From positions 1 to 57,452 of the forward strand of contig CAWCLK010000032.1 in assembly GCA_963796225.1 (NCBI GenBank): a stretch of 57,452 nt of DNA, given 5' to 3'. The translations under genes were made by a program, and so were the position numbers. Source of the DNA: CAWCLK01 sp963796225. GTDB lineage: Bacteria; Actinomycetota; Nitriliruptoria; Nitriliruptorales; Nitriliruptoraceae. The notes beneath the pieces are model-generated. The model saw nothing but the letters and a program-made list of their open reading frames with translations, was not told where the DNA came from and searched no databases. Of the stretch, positions 27,255-35,494 are shown piece by piece; positions within the stretch are counted from its first letter, which is position 1; each line of letters begins with the position of its first letter.

Positions 27255-28679
27255 ATGACCGCCCCGATCACCGCGGCCCGCACGGGCGGGGTGTCGTTCC
27301 GGGTGGGCGGCATCCCGGTGACGATCCACCTCACCTTCCTGCTGGTGATCGCGTTCCTCGGCTTCGACGCCGGCGGGCTCGATCGGGTCGCCGTGTGGGT
27401 CGCGGTGGCCACCGCCGCCGTGCTCGTCCACGAGCTCGGGCACGCCGTCGTCGGCCGGCTGGCCGGCCTGCAGCCTCGCATCGACCTGGCCGGCTTCGGG
27501 GGCGTGACGTCGTGGTCGGCCCACCAGCACGGGCGCAGCCGGGGCGGGCTCGGGCGCGGCTGGAGCCTCGCCATCAGCCTCGCCGGGCCGTTCACGGGGT
27601 TCCTCGGCGGCGGCATCGCCGTGGCGCTGGGCGCCCCGTGCTGCAGGATCCCCGCCGGCGGCGACCTGGCGGCCTTCGCCGCCGGGGTCTGGCTGTTCGC
27701 CTCCTTCGGGTGGGGGATCCTCAACCTCCTGCCGATCCTGCCGCTGGACGGTGGGCAGGCCCTGCGCGAGCTGCTGCCCGGCACGCCGGCGCAGCGGCTG
27801 CAGCGTGCGGCGGCCGTGGGCGTGGTCGTGGGCGGGCTGCTGGTCGCGTGGGCGCTCACGACCGGGCAGGCGTTCCTGGCGCTGCTCGCCGGGTGGATCG
27901 CGTGGTCCAACGTCCAGCAGGTCCAGGCCGCACGCAGCGCCCGCCCCGGCTCGCCCGCCTCCCGCGTCGCCGCGCTGCAGGAGGCCGCCCGCGCCGGTGA
28001 CGCCGCCCGGGTGATCGAGGAATCCGCCGAGCTGTACCCCACGGCGACCGAACCACGGGTCCGCCAGTTCGCCGTCCTCACCCACATCCAGGGGCTCCTG
28101 CGCGCCGGCCGGACCGCCGACGCCTACCGCGCCGTGGTCGACCCGCGCCGCGACGTCGACCTGCCCACCGAGCTGGTCGGCGGTGTCGTCGCCCGCCACC
28201 CCGACCGGCGCGAGGTCGACACCGTCGCCCGCGGCTGGGCGGCCCGGGCCACCCACCGCGACACCCGCGGCCTGGCCGCCGTGGTGCTGTCCGCCCACGG
28301 CCACCACGACGAGGTCCTGACGCTGCTGCGGGGCGCCACCACCGACCCGCCGGTCGTGGAGGCAGGGGTCGCCGTGGCCGTCCAGACCGCCGCCCACCAG
28401 GCCGGGCGCCACGACACCGCGGCGGCCATCGGGCACGCCCTGCTCGGACCCGGCGGGCTGCGCAGCCCGGTGCTGGCCTACAACACCGCGTGCTCGTTGG
28501 CGCGGGCGGGGCGCCCCGACGACGCCGTCCGCACGCTCTCCGACGCGCTGCGCCTGGGGTTCTCCGACCTCGAGCTGCTCGCCGGCGACGACGACCTGGC
28601 AGCCCTGCACGACCATCCCGCGTGGCCCCGTCTGCGCCAGGGCGAGCCCGTCCCCGACCCCCACGGAGACCCGCGATGA
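27255..28679 (+). CDS. site-2 (M50) membrane metalloprotease with TPR tail
   Basis: 474 aa from ATG 27255 (ATG 27249 possible). Zinc motif HELGH in VLVHELGHAVVGRLAG and the second metal site NLLPILPLDGGQAL identify a rhomboid-independent intramembrane protease of the SpoIVFB/Rv1765-like class. Four or more hydrophobic stretches occupy residues 15-215. The C-terminal half is helical, TPR-like (NTACSLARAGRPDDAVRTL). Substrate unknown; anti-sigma factors are usual for the class. Its stop overlaps the start of the carboxylase gene (ATGA). Confidence 0.86.
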   Translation: MTAPITAARTGGVSFRVGGIPVTIHLTFLLVIAFLGFDAGGLDRVAVWVAVATAAVLVHELGHAVVGRLAGLQPRIDLAGFGGVTSWSAHQHGRSRGGLGRGWSLAISLAGPFTGFLGGGIAVALGAPCCRIPAGGDLAAFAAGVWLFASFGWGILNLLPILPLDGGQALRELLPGTPAQRLQRAAAVGVVVGGLLVAWALTTGQAFLALLAGWIAWSNVQQVQAARSARPGSPASRVAALQEAARAGDAARVIEESAELYPTATEPRVRQFAVLTHIQGLLRAGRTADAYRAVVDPRRDVDLPTELVGGVVARHPDRREVDTVARGWAARATHRDTRGLAAVVLSAHGHHDEVLTLLRGATTDPPVVEAGVAVAVQTAAHQAGRHDTAAAIGHALLGPGGLRSPVLAYNTACSLARAGRPDDAVRTLSDALRLGFSDLELLAGDDDLAALHDHPAWPRLRQGEPVPDPHGDPR

Positions 28680-30523
28680 CCGCCGAGCTGGCCAGTCCCC
28701 TCACCAGCCCCATGATCGGCACCGTCGTCCACCTGCCGGTCGGTGCGGGCGAGGTCGTCGCGCCCGGCGGGACCGTGGTCGTGCTCGAGTCCATGAAGAT
28801 GGAGCACCCGGTGCGCACGGACGGCGGCGGCACGGTCACCGAGCTGCTCGTCGGACTGGGCGACACGGTCGAGGCCGGCCAGGTGCTGGCGCGCCTGGCC
28901 GCCACCGACGAGGCCCACGTCCACGACGCCGACGACGAGGGCACCAGCAGCGACGACCTGTCCACGATCCGCCCCGACCTGCAGGCCGTCCTCGACCGCA
29001 CGTCCCTGCTCGAGGACGCCGCGCGCCCCGAGGCCGTCGCAAAACGCCGGGCCACCGGCCACCGCACCGCGCGCGAGAACGTGGCCGACCTGCTCGACGG
29101 CGGCAGCTTCCGGGAGTACGGGGGGTTGGGCATCGCGGCCCAGCGCACGCGCCGCAGCGTCGAGGACCTCCAACGGGCCACCCCGGCCGACGGGCTGGTC
29201 ACCGGGACCGGCACCGTCAACGCCGACGTGTTCGGCGAGGACGCCTCCCGCGTGGCCGTGGCCGCCTACGACTACACCGTCCTGGCCGGCACGCAGGGCT
29301 GGACCAACCACCACAAGAAGGACCGGCTGTTCGAGCTGGCCCACCGCCACCGGCTGCCCGTCGTGGTCTACGCGGAGGGGGGTGGTGGCCGCCCCGGCGA
29401 CACCGACATCGTCGCCGCGTCGTGGCTGGACGCCGAGGCCTTCCACCTGTTCGCGCGGCTGTCCGGGCTGGTCCCGCTGGTCAGCGTCGTGACGGGGCGG
29501 TGCTTCGCCGGCAACGCCGCGCTGGCCGGGTGCGCCGACGTGATCATCGCCACCGAGGACGCCACCCTCGGCATGGCCGGCCCGGCGATGATCGAGGGTG
29601 GCGGGCTCGGGCGGGTCACCCCCGACGAGGTCGGGCCCATGGACGTGCAGACCACCAACGGCGTCGTGGACGTGCTGGTCGCCGACGAGGCCGAGGCCAC
29701 CGCCGTCGCCCGCCAGTACCTGTCGTACTTCCAGGGCCGGCACCCCGACCGTGACCACGCCGACCAGCGGCTGCTGCGTGCGGCGGTGCCCGCCAACCGA
29801 CGCGCGGTCTACGACGTCCGGCACATCGTCGACGTGCTGTTCGACACCGGGTCGGTGCTCGAGCTGCGTCGCGACTTCGCGCCCGGGATGGTCACCGCCC
29901 TGGCGCGGTTGGACGGGCGCCCCGTCGGCGTGCTGGCCAACGATCCCACCCACCTCGGCGGGGCGATCGATGCCGACGGTGCCGACGCGGCCGCCCGGCT
30001 GCTGCAGCTCTGCGACGCCTTCGACCTGCCGGTGGTCGTGCTCTGCGACACGCCCGGGTTCATGGTCGGCCCCGAGGCCGAGCGCGACGCCGGCGTGCGC
30101 CACTTCAGCCGCATGTTCGTCGTCGGCGCGAACCTGCAGGTCCCGCTGGTGACCGTGGTCACCCGCAAGGGGTACGGGCTCGGGGCGCAGGCGATGATGG
30201 GCGGCCACCTGAAGGTGCCGCTGCTGACCGTCGGCTGGCCCACCTCCGAGCTGGGTCCCATGGGCCTGGAGGGCGCGGTCCGGCTGGGCTTCCGCAAGGA
30301 GCTCGAGGCCATCGCCGACCCCGACGAGCGGGCCGAGCGCGAGGAGCAGATGATCGCGCTGGCGCACGCCAACGCCGAAGGTCTCAACGTTGCCAGCTTC
30401 GGCGAGATCGACGACGTCATCGACCCCGCCGACACGCGCGACCGTGTGGCCGCCGCCCTCGCCGCCGCCGGCCCGCCGACGCCGCGCACCGGCAAGCGGC
30501 GACCGCACGTCGACACCTGGTGA
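28676..30523 (+). CDS. biotin-carrier / acyl-CoA carboxyltransferase fusion
   Basis: 615-aa fusion. Residues 1-75 are a biotinyl domain with VVVLESMKMEHPV, where the Lys carries biotin. Residues about 115-590 are an AccD/PccB-type carboxyltransferase (YDYTVLAGTQGWTNHHKKDR, GGGRPGD, PVVVLCDTPGFMVGPEAE, GLGAQAMMGG). Transfers carboxyl from biotin to an acyl-CoA, perhaps acetyl- or propionyl-CoA. The N-terminal carrier on the transferase is unusual, because actinobacteria mostly fuse it to the biotin carboxylase, which is absent from this window. Confidence 0.9.
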   Translation: MTAELASPLTSPMIGTVVHLPVGAGEVVAPGGTVVVLESMKMEHPVRTDGGGTVTELLVGLGDTVEAGQVLARLAATDEAHVHDADDEGTSSDDLSTIRPDLQAVLDRTSLLEDAARPEAVAKRRATGHRTARENVADLLDGGSFREYGGLGIAAQRTRRSVEDLQRATPADGLVTGTGTVNADVFGEDASRVAVAAYDYTVLAGTQGWTNHHKKDRLFELAHRHRLPVVVYAEGGGGRPGDTDIVAASWLDAEAFHLFARLSGLVPLVSVVTGRCFAGNAALAGCADVIIATEDATLGMAGPAMIEGGGLGRVTPDEVGPMDVQTTNGVVDVLVADEAEATAVARQYLSYFQGRHPDRDHADQRLLRAAVPANRRAVYDVRHIVDVLFDTGSVLELRRDFAPGMVTALARLDGRPVGVLANDPTHLGGAIDADGADAAARLLQLCDAFDLPVVVLCDTPGFMVGPEAERDAGVRHFSRMFVVGANLQVPLVTVVTRKGYGLGAQAMMGGHLKVPLLTVGWPTSELGPMGLEGAVRLGFRKELEAIADPDERAEREEQMIALAHANAEGLNVASFGEIDDVIDPADTRDRVAAALAAAGPPTPRTGKRRPHVDTW

Positions 30524-30717
30524 CCCGCCGCCGGCCGCCCGGGCACGGTGGTCGCGCGCGATGCGCACGTGGAGGGCGTGCTGGCACGGTCTCCGGGACC
30601 CGGTGTTCGGCCGGAGTCACAGGCCCCACGTAGGGTGCCCGCGGGGCCAGTCCGCACGGTCGTGCGGGCGACAGCGATCATCGGGGACCGCAGGGGTACT
30701 CCGGGGAAGTCACATCC

Positions 30718-30840
30718 ATGGTGTTCATCGCCATCGCGGCGGGCGTTCTCGTCGCAGCGGTGCTGCAGGAGCTCGTTGCCGACCGTCTCCGCTTGCGGAG
30801 CACGCGTTCGGTGTCCGCACGCCGGACGCCGTCGGAGTGA
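30718..30840 (+). CDS. small predicted membrane protein (40 aa)
   Basis: ATG 30718 opens MVFIAIAAGVLVAAVLQELV, a clear single membrane helix, followed by a basic tail with SVSARRTPSE. It follows the carboxyltransferase by about 195 nt and is itself followed by a strong hairpin at 30854. TAGGGT at 30633 could be a -10 element. Too short for certainty; a chance ORF is the alternative. Confidence 0.35.
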   Translation: MVFIAIAAGVLVAAVLQELVADRLRLRSTRSVSARRTPSE

Positions 30841-30853
30841 GGTCCACGCCGGA

Positions 30854-30879
30854 CGGGCACCCACGCACGTGGGTGCCCG
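30854..30879 (+). terminator. perfect 12-bp hairpin, likely terminator
   Basis: CGGGCACCCACG and CGTGGGTGCCCG form a perfect 12-bp stem around a 2-nt centre (effective loop larger). It lies 14 nt after the small ORF stop. No T tract follows, as is common for terminators in this GC range. It probably ends the transcript from the carboxyltransferase gene. Confidence 0.6.
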
Positions 30880-30921
30880 GCCGGCACGGCGCCGGGTCGG
30901 ACGACCCCCGGGGCGGGGGCG

Positions 30922-31027
30922 CGGACAGGGGTGACCGTGTCCGAACGGACAGGGTGACGCGGCTGTCCACATCCGGACCCTTGTGAACCCGCGCACAAGC
31001 GGTTGGTGTCCCCCACCAGTCCAACCG
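30922..31027 (+). promoter_or_regulatory. structured upstream region of the Rpf-like gene
   Basis: Two near-identical direct repeats CGGACAGGG(G)TGAC begin at about 30922 and 30946, the second overlapping a small palindrome TGTCCGAACGGACA (30938-30951). Two perfect stems follow back to back: CTTGTG/CACAAG (30980-30999) and CGGTTGG/CCAACCG (31000-31027), ending 87 nt before the gene. The pattern suggests a regulator site plus a folded 5' leader. It does not show the conserved blocks of the c-di-AMP (ydaO) riboswitch often found before rpf genes. Confidence 0.4.
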
Positions 31028-31113
31028 CCCCTGTCTCCCCGTGACGCCCTGTCGTTGGGCTCACCGGCAGGACCGCGCGGCCACCCCCGTGCCCCCACCA
31101 AGGCTGTTGACCC

Positions 31114-32466
31114 TTGCCGTCCCGCCACACGTCTCCTCGTGCGCGGCGTGCTGTCAGCGTCGTGCTCGCCACCCTCGCCTGCCTCGCCCTCATCGCCCCC
31201 GCCGCCTCGGCCGCCTCGCCGGTCGACCGCCTCGCGGGGGAGAACCGGGTCGCGACCTCCGTCAAGGTGGCGCGCGCCGGATGGGACCAGGCCGACCACG
31301 TCCTGCTCGCCACCGCCGTCGACTATCCCGACGCCATCGCCGCCGCCGCGCTCTCCTCGGCGCAGCAGGCGCCGGTGCTGCTGACCATGCCCGACGCGCT
31401 GTCGCCGGAGGTGGCCTCGGCCATCGACGACCTCGGCGCCACCCGCGTGACCCTGCTCGGCGGGACCAAGGCGCTGTCGGCCCGTGTCGCCCGTGACGCG
31501 ACCAGCCACGGCGCCGTGGTCGATCGCATCGCCGGCGCGAACCGCTACGAGACGGCCGCGAAGATCGCCCGTCGCGTGGCGGCCAGCACCGACGTCTCCC
31601 GCGTGGCCGTCGCCCTCGGCAACCGCGCAGACGGTCGCGACGCCTGGCCGGACGCCCTATCCGCCGCCTCGCTGGCCGGCGGTGACGAGGTCATCCCGAC
31701 CCTGCTGGTGGACCGCCGCGAGCTGCCTGACGCCACCCGCGCCGTGCTGCGCGACCTCGCGCCCGATGCCGCGCTCGTCCTCGGCGGCGACGCCGCCGTC
31801 AGCAGCGATGTGACCGAGGCCGTCAGCCGCATCGTCCCCGAGGTCAGCCGCGTCCGCGGCCCCGACCGCTACGAGACCGCCCTCGAGGTCGCACGCGTCG
31901 CGATGCGCTCCGCCGCCAGCGACCAGGCCATCTTCGTGTCCGGCGAGGACTTCGCCGACGCCCTGTCGGCCGGCGCCCTGGCCGCCCGGATGTCCGCCCC
32001 GCTCCTGCTCGTCCCCGCCGCCCTGCTCGACGACGACGTCGACGCCTACCTGCGCAGTGACGCCAGCCCGTTCCAGCGGGCGATGCTGATCGGCGGGGAC
32101 CGGGCCGTGACCGAGCACGTCGAGACCGAGCTGGTCGCCGCCATGACCGGCGAGCCCCGCCCCGCCCCGCCGCCGCCCGAGTGCCCCGCCAACTCGTCGC
32201 CGGACTGCCAGTACACCTACCGCCACTCGATCTCCACCTGGGAGCGCCTCGCCCAGTGCGAGTCCGGGGGCAACTGGGCCATCAACAGCGGCAACGGCTA
32301 CTACGGCGGGCTGCAGTTCTCGCTCGGCTCGTGGCAGGGCGTCGGTGGCTCCGGCTACCCCCACCAGAACTCCAAGTGGGAGCAGATCCACCGCGGCGAG
32401 ATCCTCCAGTCCCGTCAGGGCTGGGGCGCCTGGCCGGCCTGCTCACGCAAGCTCGGGCTGCGCTAG
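31114..32466 (+). CDS. wall-bound Rpf-like lytic enzyme with CWB2 repeats
   Basis: 450 aa from TTG 31114 (no better start seen). Signal peptide of about 34 residues ends ALIAPAASAAS. Three CWB2 units show RLAGENRVATS (about 41), RIAGANRYETA (about 138) and RVRGPDRYETA (about 244). The last 75 residues, from WERLAQCESGGNWAINSGNG, form a resuscitation-promoting-factor/transglycosylase domain whose Glu in CESGGNW is the expected catalytic acid. It should cut peptidoglycan during growth or exit from dormancy. Followed directly by a strong terminator that a group II intron interrupts. Confidence 0.9.
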   Translation: MPSRHTSPRARRAVSVVLATLACLALIAPAASAASPVDRLAGENRVATSVKVARAGWDQADHVLLATAVDYPDAIAAAALSSAQQAPVLLTMPDALSPEVASAIDDLGATRVTLLGGTKALSARVARDATSHGAVVDRIAGANRYETAAKIARRVAASTDVSRVAVALGNRADGRDAWPDALSAASLAGGDEVIPTLLVDRRELPDATRAVLRDLAPDAALVLGGDAAVSSDVTEAVSRIVPEVSRVRGPDRYETALEVARVAMRSAASDQAIFVSGEDFADALSAGALAARMSAPLLLVPAALLDDDVDAYLRSDASPFQRAMLIGGDRAVTEHVETELVAAMTGEPRPAPPPPECPANSSPDCQYTYRHSISTWERLAQCESGGNWAINSGNGYYGGLQFSLGSWQGVGGSGYPHQNSKWEQIHRGEILQSRQGWGAWPACSRKLGLR

Positions 32467-32476
32467 CCCGTCCCGC

Positions 32477-32523
32477 ACCACGACGAGGGCCCCGACCGCA
32501 TCGGTCGGGGCCCTCGCCGTGGT
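32477..32523 (+). terminator. terminator hairpin after the Rpf-like gene
   Basis: A 14-bp inner stem CGAGGGCCCCGACC / GGTCGGGGCCCTCG with loop GCATC, one mismatch, then ACCACG / CGTGGT. It lies 11 nt after the stop and points also at the convergent aldo/keto reductase, now 1.9 kb away because of the intron. The outer arm is where the intron begins. Confidence 0.9.
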
Positions 32524-32943
32524 ACGCCCGGCATGGGCGACTGTTTCGGGGTGGAAGTCCCCGAGTTGGGAGGTGATGCCCGGCTGAGCCGGAGGCAACT
32601 GCGGCATCGTGAGGTGTCGTGGGAAGGAAGCCCGAGGCGAGACCCCGGACCTGACGAACAGGAATCGCATAGGAGGCACGTCGACCTGGGTGAGCCAGCC
32701 ATGGATGGTGAGCCCGTCATCGCCTATGGGTGCGGCGTGTAGATGCGGCAGGGCTCGGGGGACAGCAGTCGTTCTTATCCGGGGAGGCCTTCTCGGGTGT
32801 CGACGGCAACGTCGACGACCATCGCGGGGACGTGGTGGTGCGCCGGGAAGGAGTCAGCAGAGGCCGTAGTACCAGCGGGGGTCTCAATACCTACGCGTCA
32901 GGAGGGACGCGGGCTGGGAAGGGCCGAACGTCATGCCGAGAGG

Positions 32944-34365
32944 ATGGATGTGGTGGCTGGTGATGGTCGCGTGGATCGCAGCCAACCCGCGTGTGCGGGT
33001 CATCTGCAGGAGCAGACGGTGAGCCCGTCGGGGCCTGTGGGTGGGCGTAGTGGCCGTCCGGAGTCGCCCGAGTCGTCGTCTCAGCCCGTCCGGGTGGATG
33101 GCCTGTGGGAGCAGGTGCTCTCAAAGGCCAACCTGACCCGGGCGTTACGGCGCGTCGAGCGCAACAAGGGCGCGGCCGGTGTCGACGGGATGACCACGGA
33201 GCAGCTTGGTCCGTGGCTGAACGTGCACTGGGCCGAGGTCCGTGGGCGACTCGATGCGGGGACATACAGGCCCTCGCCGGTCCGGCCGGTCGAGATCCCC
33301 AAGCCCGATGGCGGGTCGAGGGTGCTGGGTGTTCCCACGGTGCTGGACCGGCTGGTCCAGCAGGCCATCGCCCAGGTGTTGGAGCCGATCTTTGATCCGG
33401 GGTTCTCGCAGCACAGCTACGGGTTCCGTCCGGGCCGGGGTGCCCATCAGGCCGTCGAAGCCGCTCGTGGCTTCCTCGAAGACGGCTACCGGTGGGTGGT
33501 CGATGTTGATCTGGAGCGCTTCTTCGACCGGGTCAACCACGACAAGCTCATGCACCGGGTGGCACGTCGGGTGGCCGACAGACGGCTGCTCAAGCTCATC
33601 CATCGTTACCTGCAAGCAGGGGTGATGGTGGAGGGGGTCAAGCAGGCATCGGCGGAGGGCACCCCGCAGGGGTCGCCGCTGTCGCCGTTGCTGTCCAACA
33701 TCATGCTGGACGACCTCGACATCGAGCTGGAGCGTCGTGGCCACCGGTTCGTGCGCTACGCCGACGACCTGCGGGTGTTCGTGCGTAGTGAACGGGCTGC
33801 CCACCGTGTTCTCGACGGTGTCACCGGCATCGTGGAGGGCCGGTTGAAGTTGAAGGTCAACCGCGACAAGTCCAGCATCTCCACCATCACGGTGGCGGGG
33901 CTGCTGGGGTTCGGGTTCTACGTCGCCGCGGGCGGCAAGGTCGGCATCCGGGTCGCACCCAAGGCGTGGAAACGTCTGAAGATGCGGCTGCGGCAGCTGA
34001 CCCGCCGCAATTGGAGAGTCTCGATGACCTCCCGGATCGCACGGCTGAACCAGCTCATCGCGGGCTGGTGCGCCTACTTCGCCGTCGCTGACGGCCGGAA
34101 ACGGTTCGCAGCGATCGACAAGTGGCTGCGCCGACGCCTGCGAGCGGTGCGGTGGACCGAGTGGAAGCGCTACAGGACCAAACGCCGCAACCTGCGCGCG
34201 CTCGGGGTTTCCGAGGACAACGCCGCCCAGTGGGCAGCCACGTCCAAGGGCCCCTGGCGCATCGCCGGGTCCGCGGTCCTGCACAGCGCCATGCCCGACA
34301 GCTACTGGACCGACCACGGCCTGCACGGACTCAGCCACCACTGGCACCGCCGTCGTGGTGCCTGA
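32944..34365 (+). CDS. ltrA: group II intron reverse transcriptase/maturase
   Basis: 473 aa from ATG 32944. Reverse-transcriptase blocks are in order: NLTRALRRVERNKGAAGVDG, HSYGFRPGRGAHQAV, WVVDVDLERFFDRVNHD, TPQGSPLSPLLSNIMLDDLD and the catalytic FVRYADDLRVFV (YADD about residue 272). A maturase (X) domain follows, ending near RWTEWKRYRTKRRNLRALG. No HNH endonuclease domain is present, so target cutting probably relies on single-stranded or replication-fork DNA. The protein helps splice and reinsert its own intron. Its codon choice is somewhat less GC-biased than neighbouring genes. Confidence 0.95.
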   Translation: MDVVAGDGRVDRSQPACAGHLQEQTVSPSGPVGGRSGRPESPESSSQPVRVDGLWEQVLSKANLTRALRRVERNKGAAGVDGMTTEQLGPWLNVHWAEVRGRLDAGTYRPSPVRPVEIPKPDGGSRVLGVPTVLDRLVQQAIAQVLEPIFDPGFSQHSYGFRPGRGAHQAVEAARGFLEDGYRWVVDVDLERFFDRVNHDKLMHRVARRVADRRLLKLIHRYLQAGVMVEGVKQASAEGTPQGSPLSPLLSNIMLDDLDIELERRGHRFVRYADDLRVFVRSERAAHRVLDGVTGIVEGRLKLKVNRDKSSISTITVAGLLGFGFYVAAGGKVGIRVAPKAWKRLKMRLRQLTRRNWRVSMTSRIARLNQLIAGWCAYFAVADGRKRFAAIDKWLRRRLRAVRWTEWKRYRTKRRNLRALGVSEDNAAQWAATSKGPWRIAGSAVLHSAMPDSYWTDHGLHGLSHHWHRRRGA

Positions 34366-34366
34366 C

Positions 34367-34400
34367 GAACCGCCGGATGCGGACCCGCACGTCCGGTGGT
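34367..34400 (+). ncRNA. group II intron domain V
   Basis: Exactly 34 nt. An 8-bp lower stem pairs ACCGCCGG with CCGGTGGT (one G-U), then a small bulge, then TGCG / CGCA closed by a GACC tetraloop. Length and shape match the catalytic domain V, which sits just past the maturase stop. Domain VI and the 3' splice site follow within 37 nt. Confidence 0.85.
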
Positions 34401-34448
34401 GTGGGAGGGGCCGGGGAGAGCCCGGCCCCTACCCGATTGCACGCGCGG

Positions 34449-35312
34449 TCAGTCGGCCATCGCGGTGAGGCGTTCGAGCTGGTCGTCGGTGAGCTCGACC
34501 TCGGCGGCCGCGACGTTCTCCTCGAGGTGCTCGACCGAGCTGGTGCCCGGGATCGGGATCATGACGTCGGAGGTCTGCAGCAGCCAGGCCAGCGACACCT
34601 GGGCCGCGGACGCGCCGGTCTCGTCGGCGACCTCGGCCAACGTCCCGCGACCCTCGGCCAGCTCGGAGGCCGCGATGGGGAACCACGGGATGAACGCGAT
34701 CCCCTCGGCCTCGCAGTGCTCGAGGACGTCCTGGTCGTCGCGGTGCGACAGGTTGTAGAGGTTCTGGACGCTGACGACGTCGACGACCTCGCGGGCGGCC
34801 TGCAGCTGCTCGACGTCGACCTGGGAGAGGCCGACGTGGCGCACCTTGCCCTCGTCGACGAAGTCCTTCAGCACCCCGAACTGCTCCTCGGCCGGGACGT
34901 CCGGGTCGATGCGGTGGAGCTGGAACAGGTCGATGGCCTCGACGTCCAGCCGGCGCAGGCTCATCTCGAGGCACTGGCGCAGGTACGTGGGCCGGCCGAT
35001 CGCGTGCCACTCGTCGGGGCCGGTGCGGGCCAGCCCGGCCTTGGTCGCGATGGTCACGCCTTCGAACGGGTGCAGCGCCTCGCGGATGAGGTCCTCGGAC
35101 ACGAACGGGCCGTAGCTGTCGGCGGTGTCGATGAAGTCGACGCCGAGGTCGACGGCACGGCGCAGCACGCGGCGGGCCTCGTCGGGGTCGGCGGGGTCGC
35201 CCCAGATCCCGGGGCCGGTGATGCGCATGGCGCCGTAGCCCATGCGGGTGACCTTGAGGTCGCCGCCGAGCGTGAACGTGCCCGAGGCGGCCGCGGGCGT
35301 GGAGGAGGGCAT
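34449..35312 (-). CDS. aldo/keto reductase
   Basis: 287-aa NADPH-dependent oxidoreductase with a TIM barrel. Catalytic Asp and Tyr lie in FIDTADSYGPF, Lys in VTIATKAGLA and His in LFQLHRIDP. The C-terminal NADP-binding region reads IPIPGTSSVEHLEENVAA. Substrate unknown; general aldehydes or ketones. Its 3' end faces the Rpf gene across the intron, and its start is divergent from a hydrolase gene. Confidence 0.93.
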   Translation of the reverse strand: MPSSTPAAASGTFTLGGDLKVTRMGYGAMRITGPGIWGDPADPDEARRVLRRAVDLGVDFIDTADSYGPFVSEDLIREALHPFEGVTIATKAGLARTGPDEWHAIGRPTYLRQCLEMSLRRLDVEAIDLFQLHRIDPDVPAEEQFGVLKDFVDEGKVRHVGLSQVDVEQLQAAREVVDVVSVQNLYNLSHRDDQDVLEHCEAEGIAFIPWFPIAASELAEGRGTLAEVADETGASAAQVSLAWLLQTSDVMIPIPGTSSVEHLEENVAAAEVELTDDQLERLTAMAD

Positions 35313-35494
35313 GTGTGGCCTCGTCAGATCGGGAGGGGGAGTCCGTCGAATGGTTCGGCGGCGAGGCGGGCCTGGACGAGGCCCGTGCGGTCGGATCGGA
35401 CGGGGTGCCCGTCCTCACGGCCCCCGGCCACGGACCCCTGGCACCTACCGTGCACCCCGCCCGGCCCCCGACGGACTCCCCCCATGATCGCCAC

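Larger units (their letters stand above)
32522..34437 (+). mobile_element. group II intron with its own reverse transcriptase
   Basis: About 1.9 kb retroelement, ends known to within about 2 nt. The 5' end reads GTACGCCCGGCATGGGCG. An intron-like stretch GTCAGCAGAGGCCGTAGTACC lies at 32856-32876 ahead of the maturase gene. A 34-nt domain V follows at 34367-34400, then a domain VI-like hairpin (GGGGCCGGG / CCCGGCCCC) and a CTACCCGAT end. Joining base 32522 to 34438 rebuilds an 8-bp arm GCACCACG / CGTGGTGC of the terminator, so the element inserted at the hairpin base. It lies between genes and may be tolerated without loss. Confidence 0.9.

Noticed and set aside
30940..31113. A c-di-AMP (ydaO-type) riboswitch before the Rpf-like gene
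   Set aside because: The position is typical, but the conserved GGGGTGAA and related blocks are not recognisable; I report only stems and repeats.
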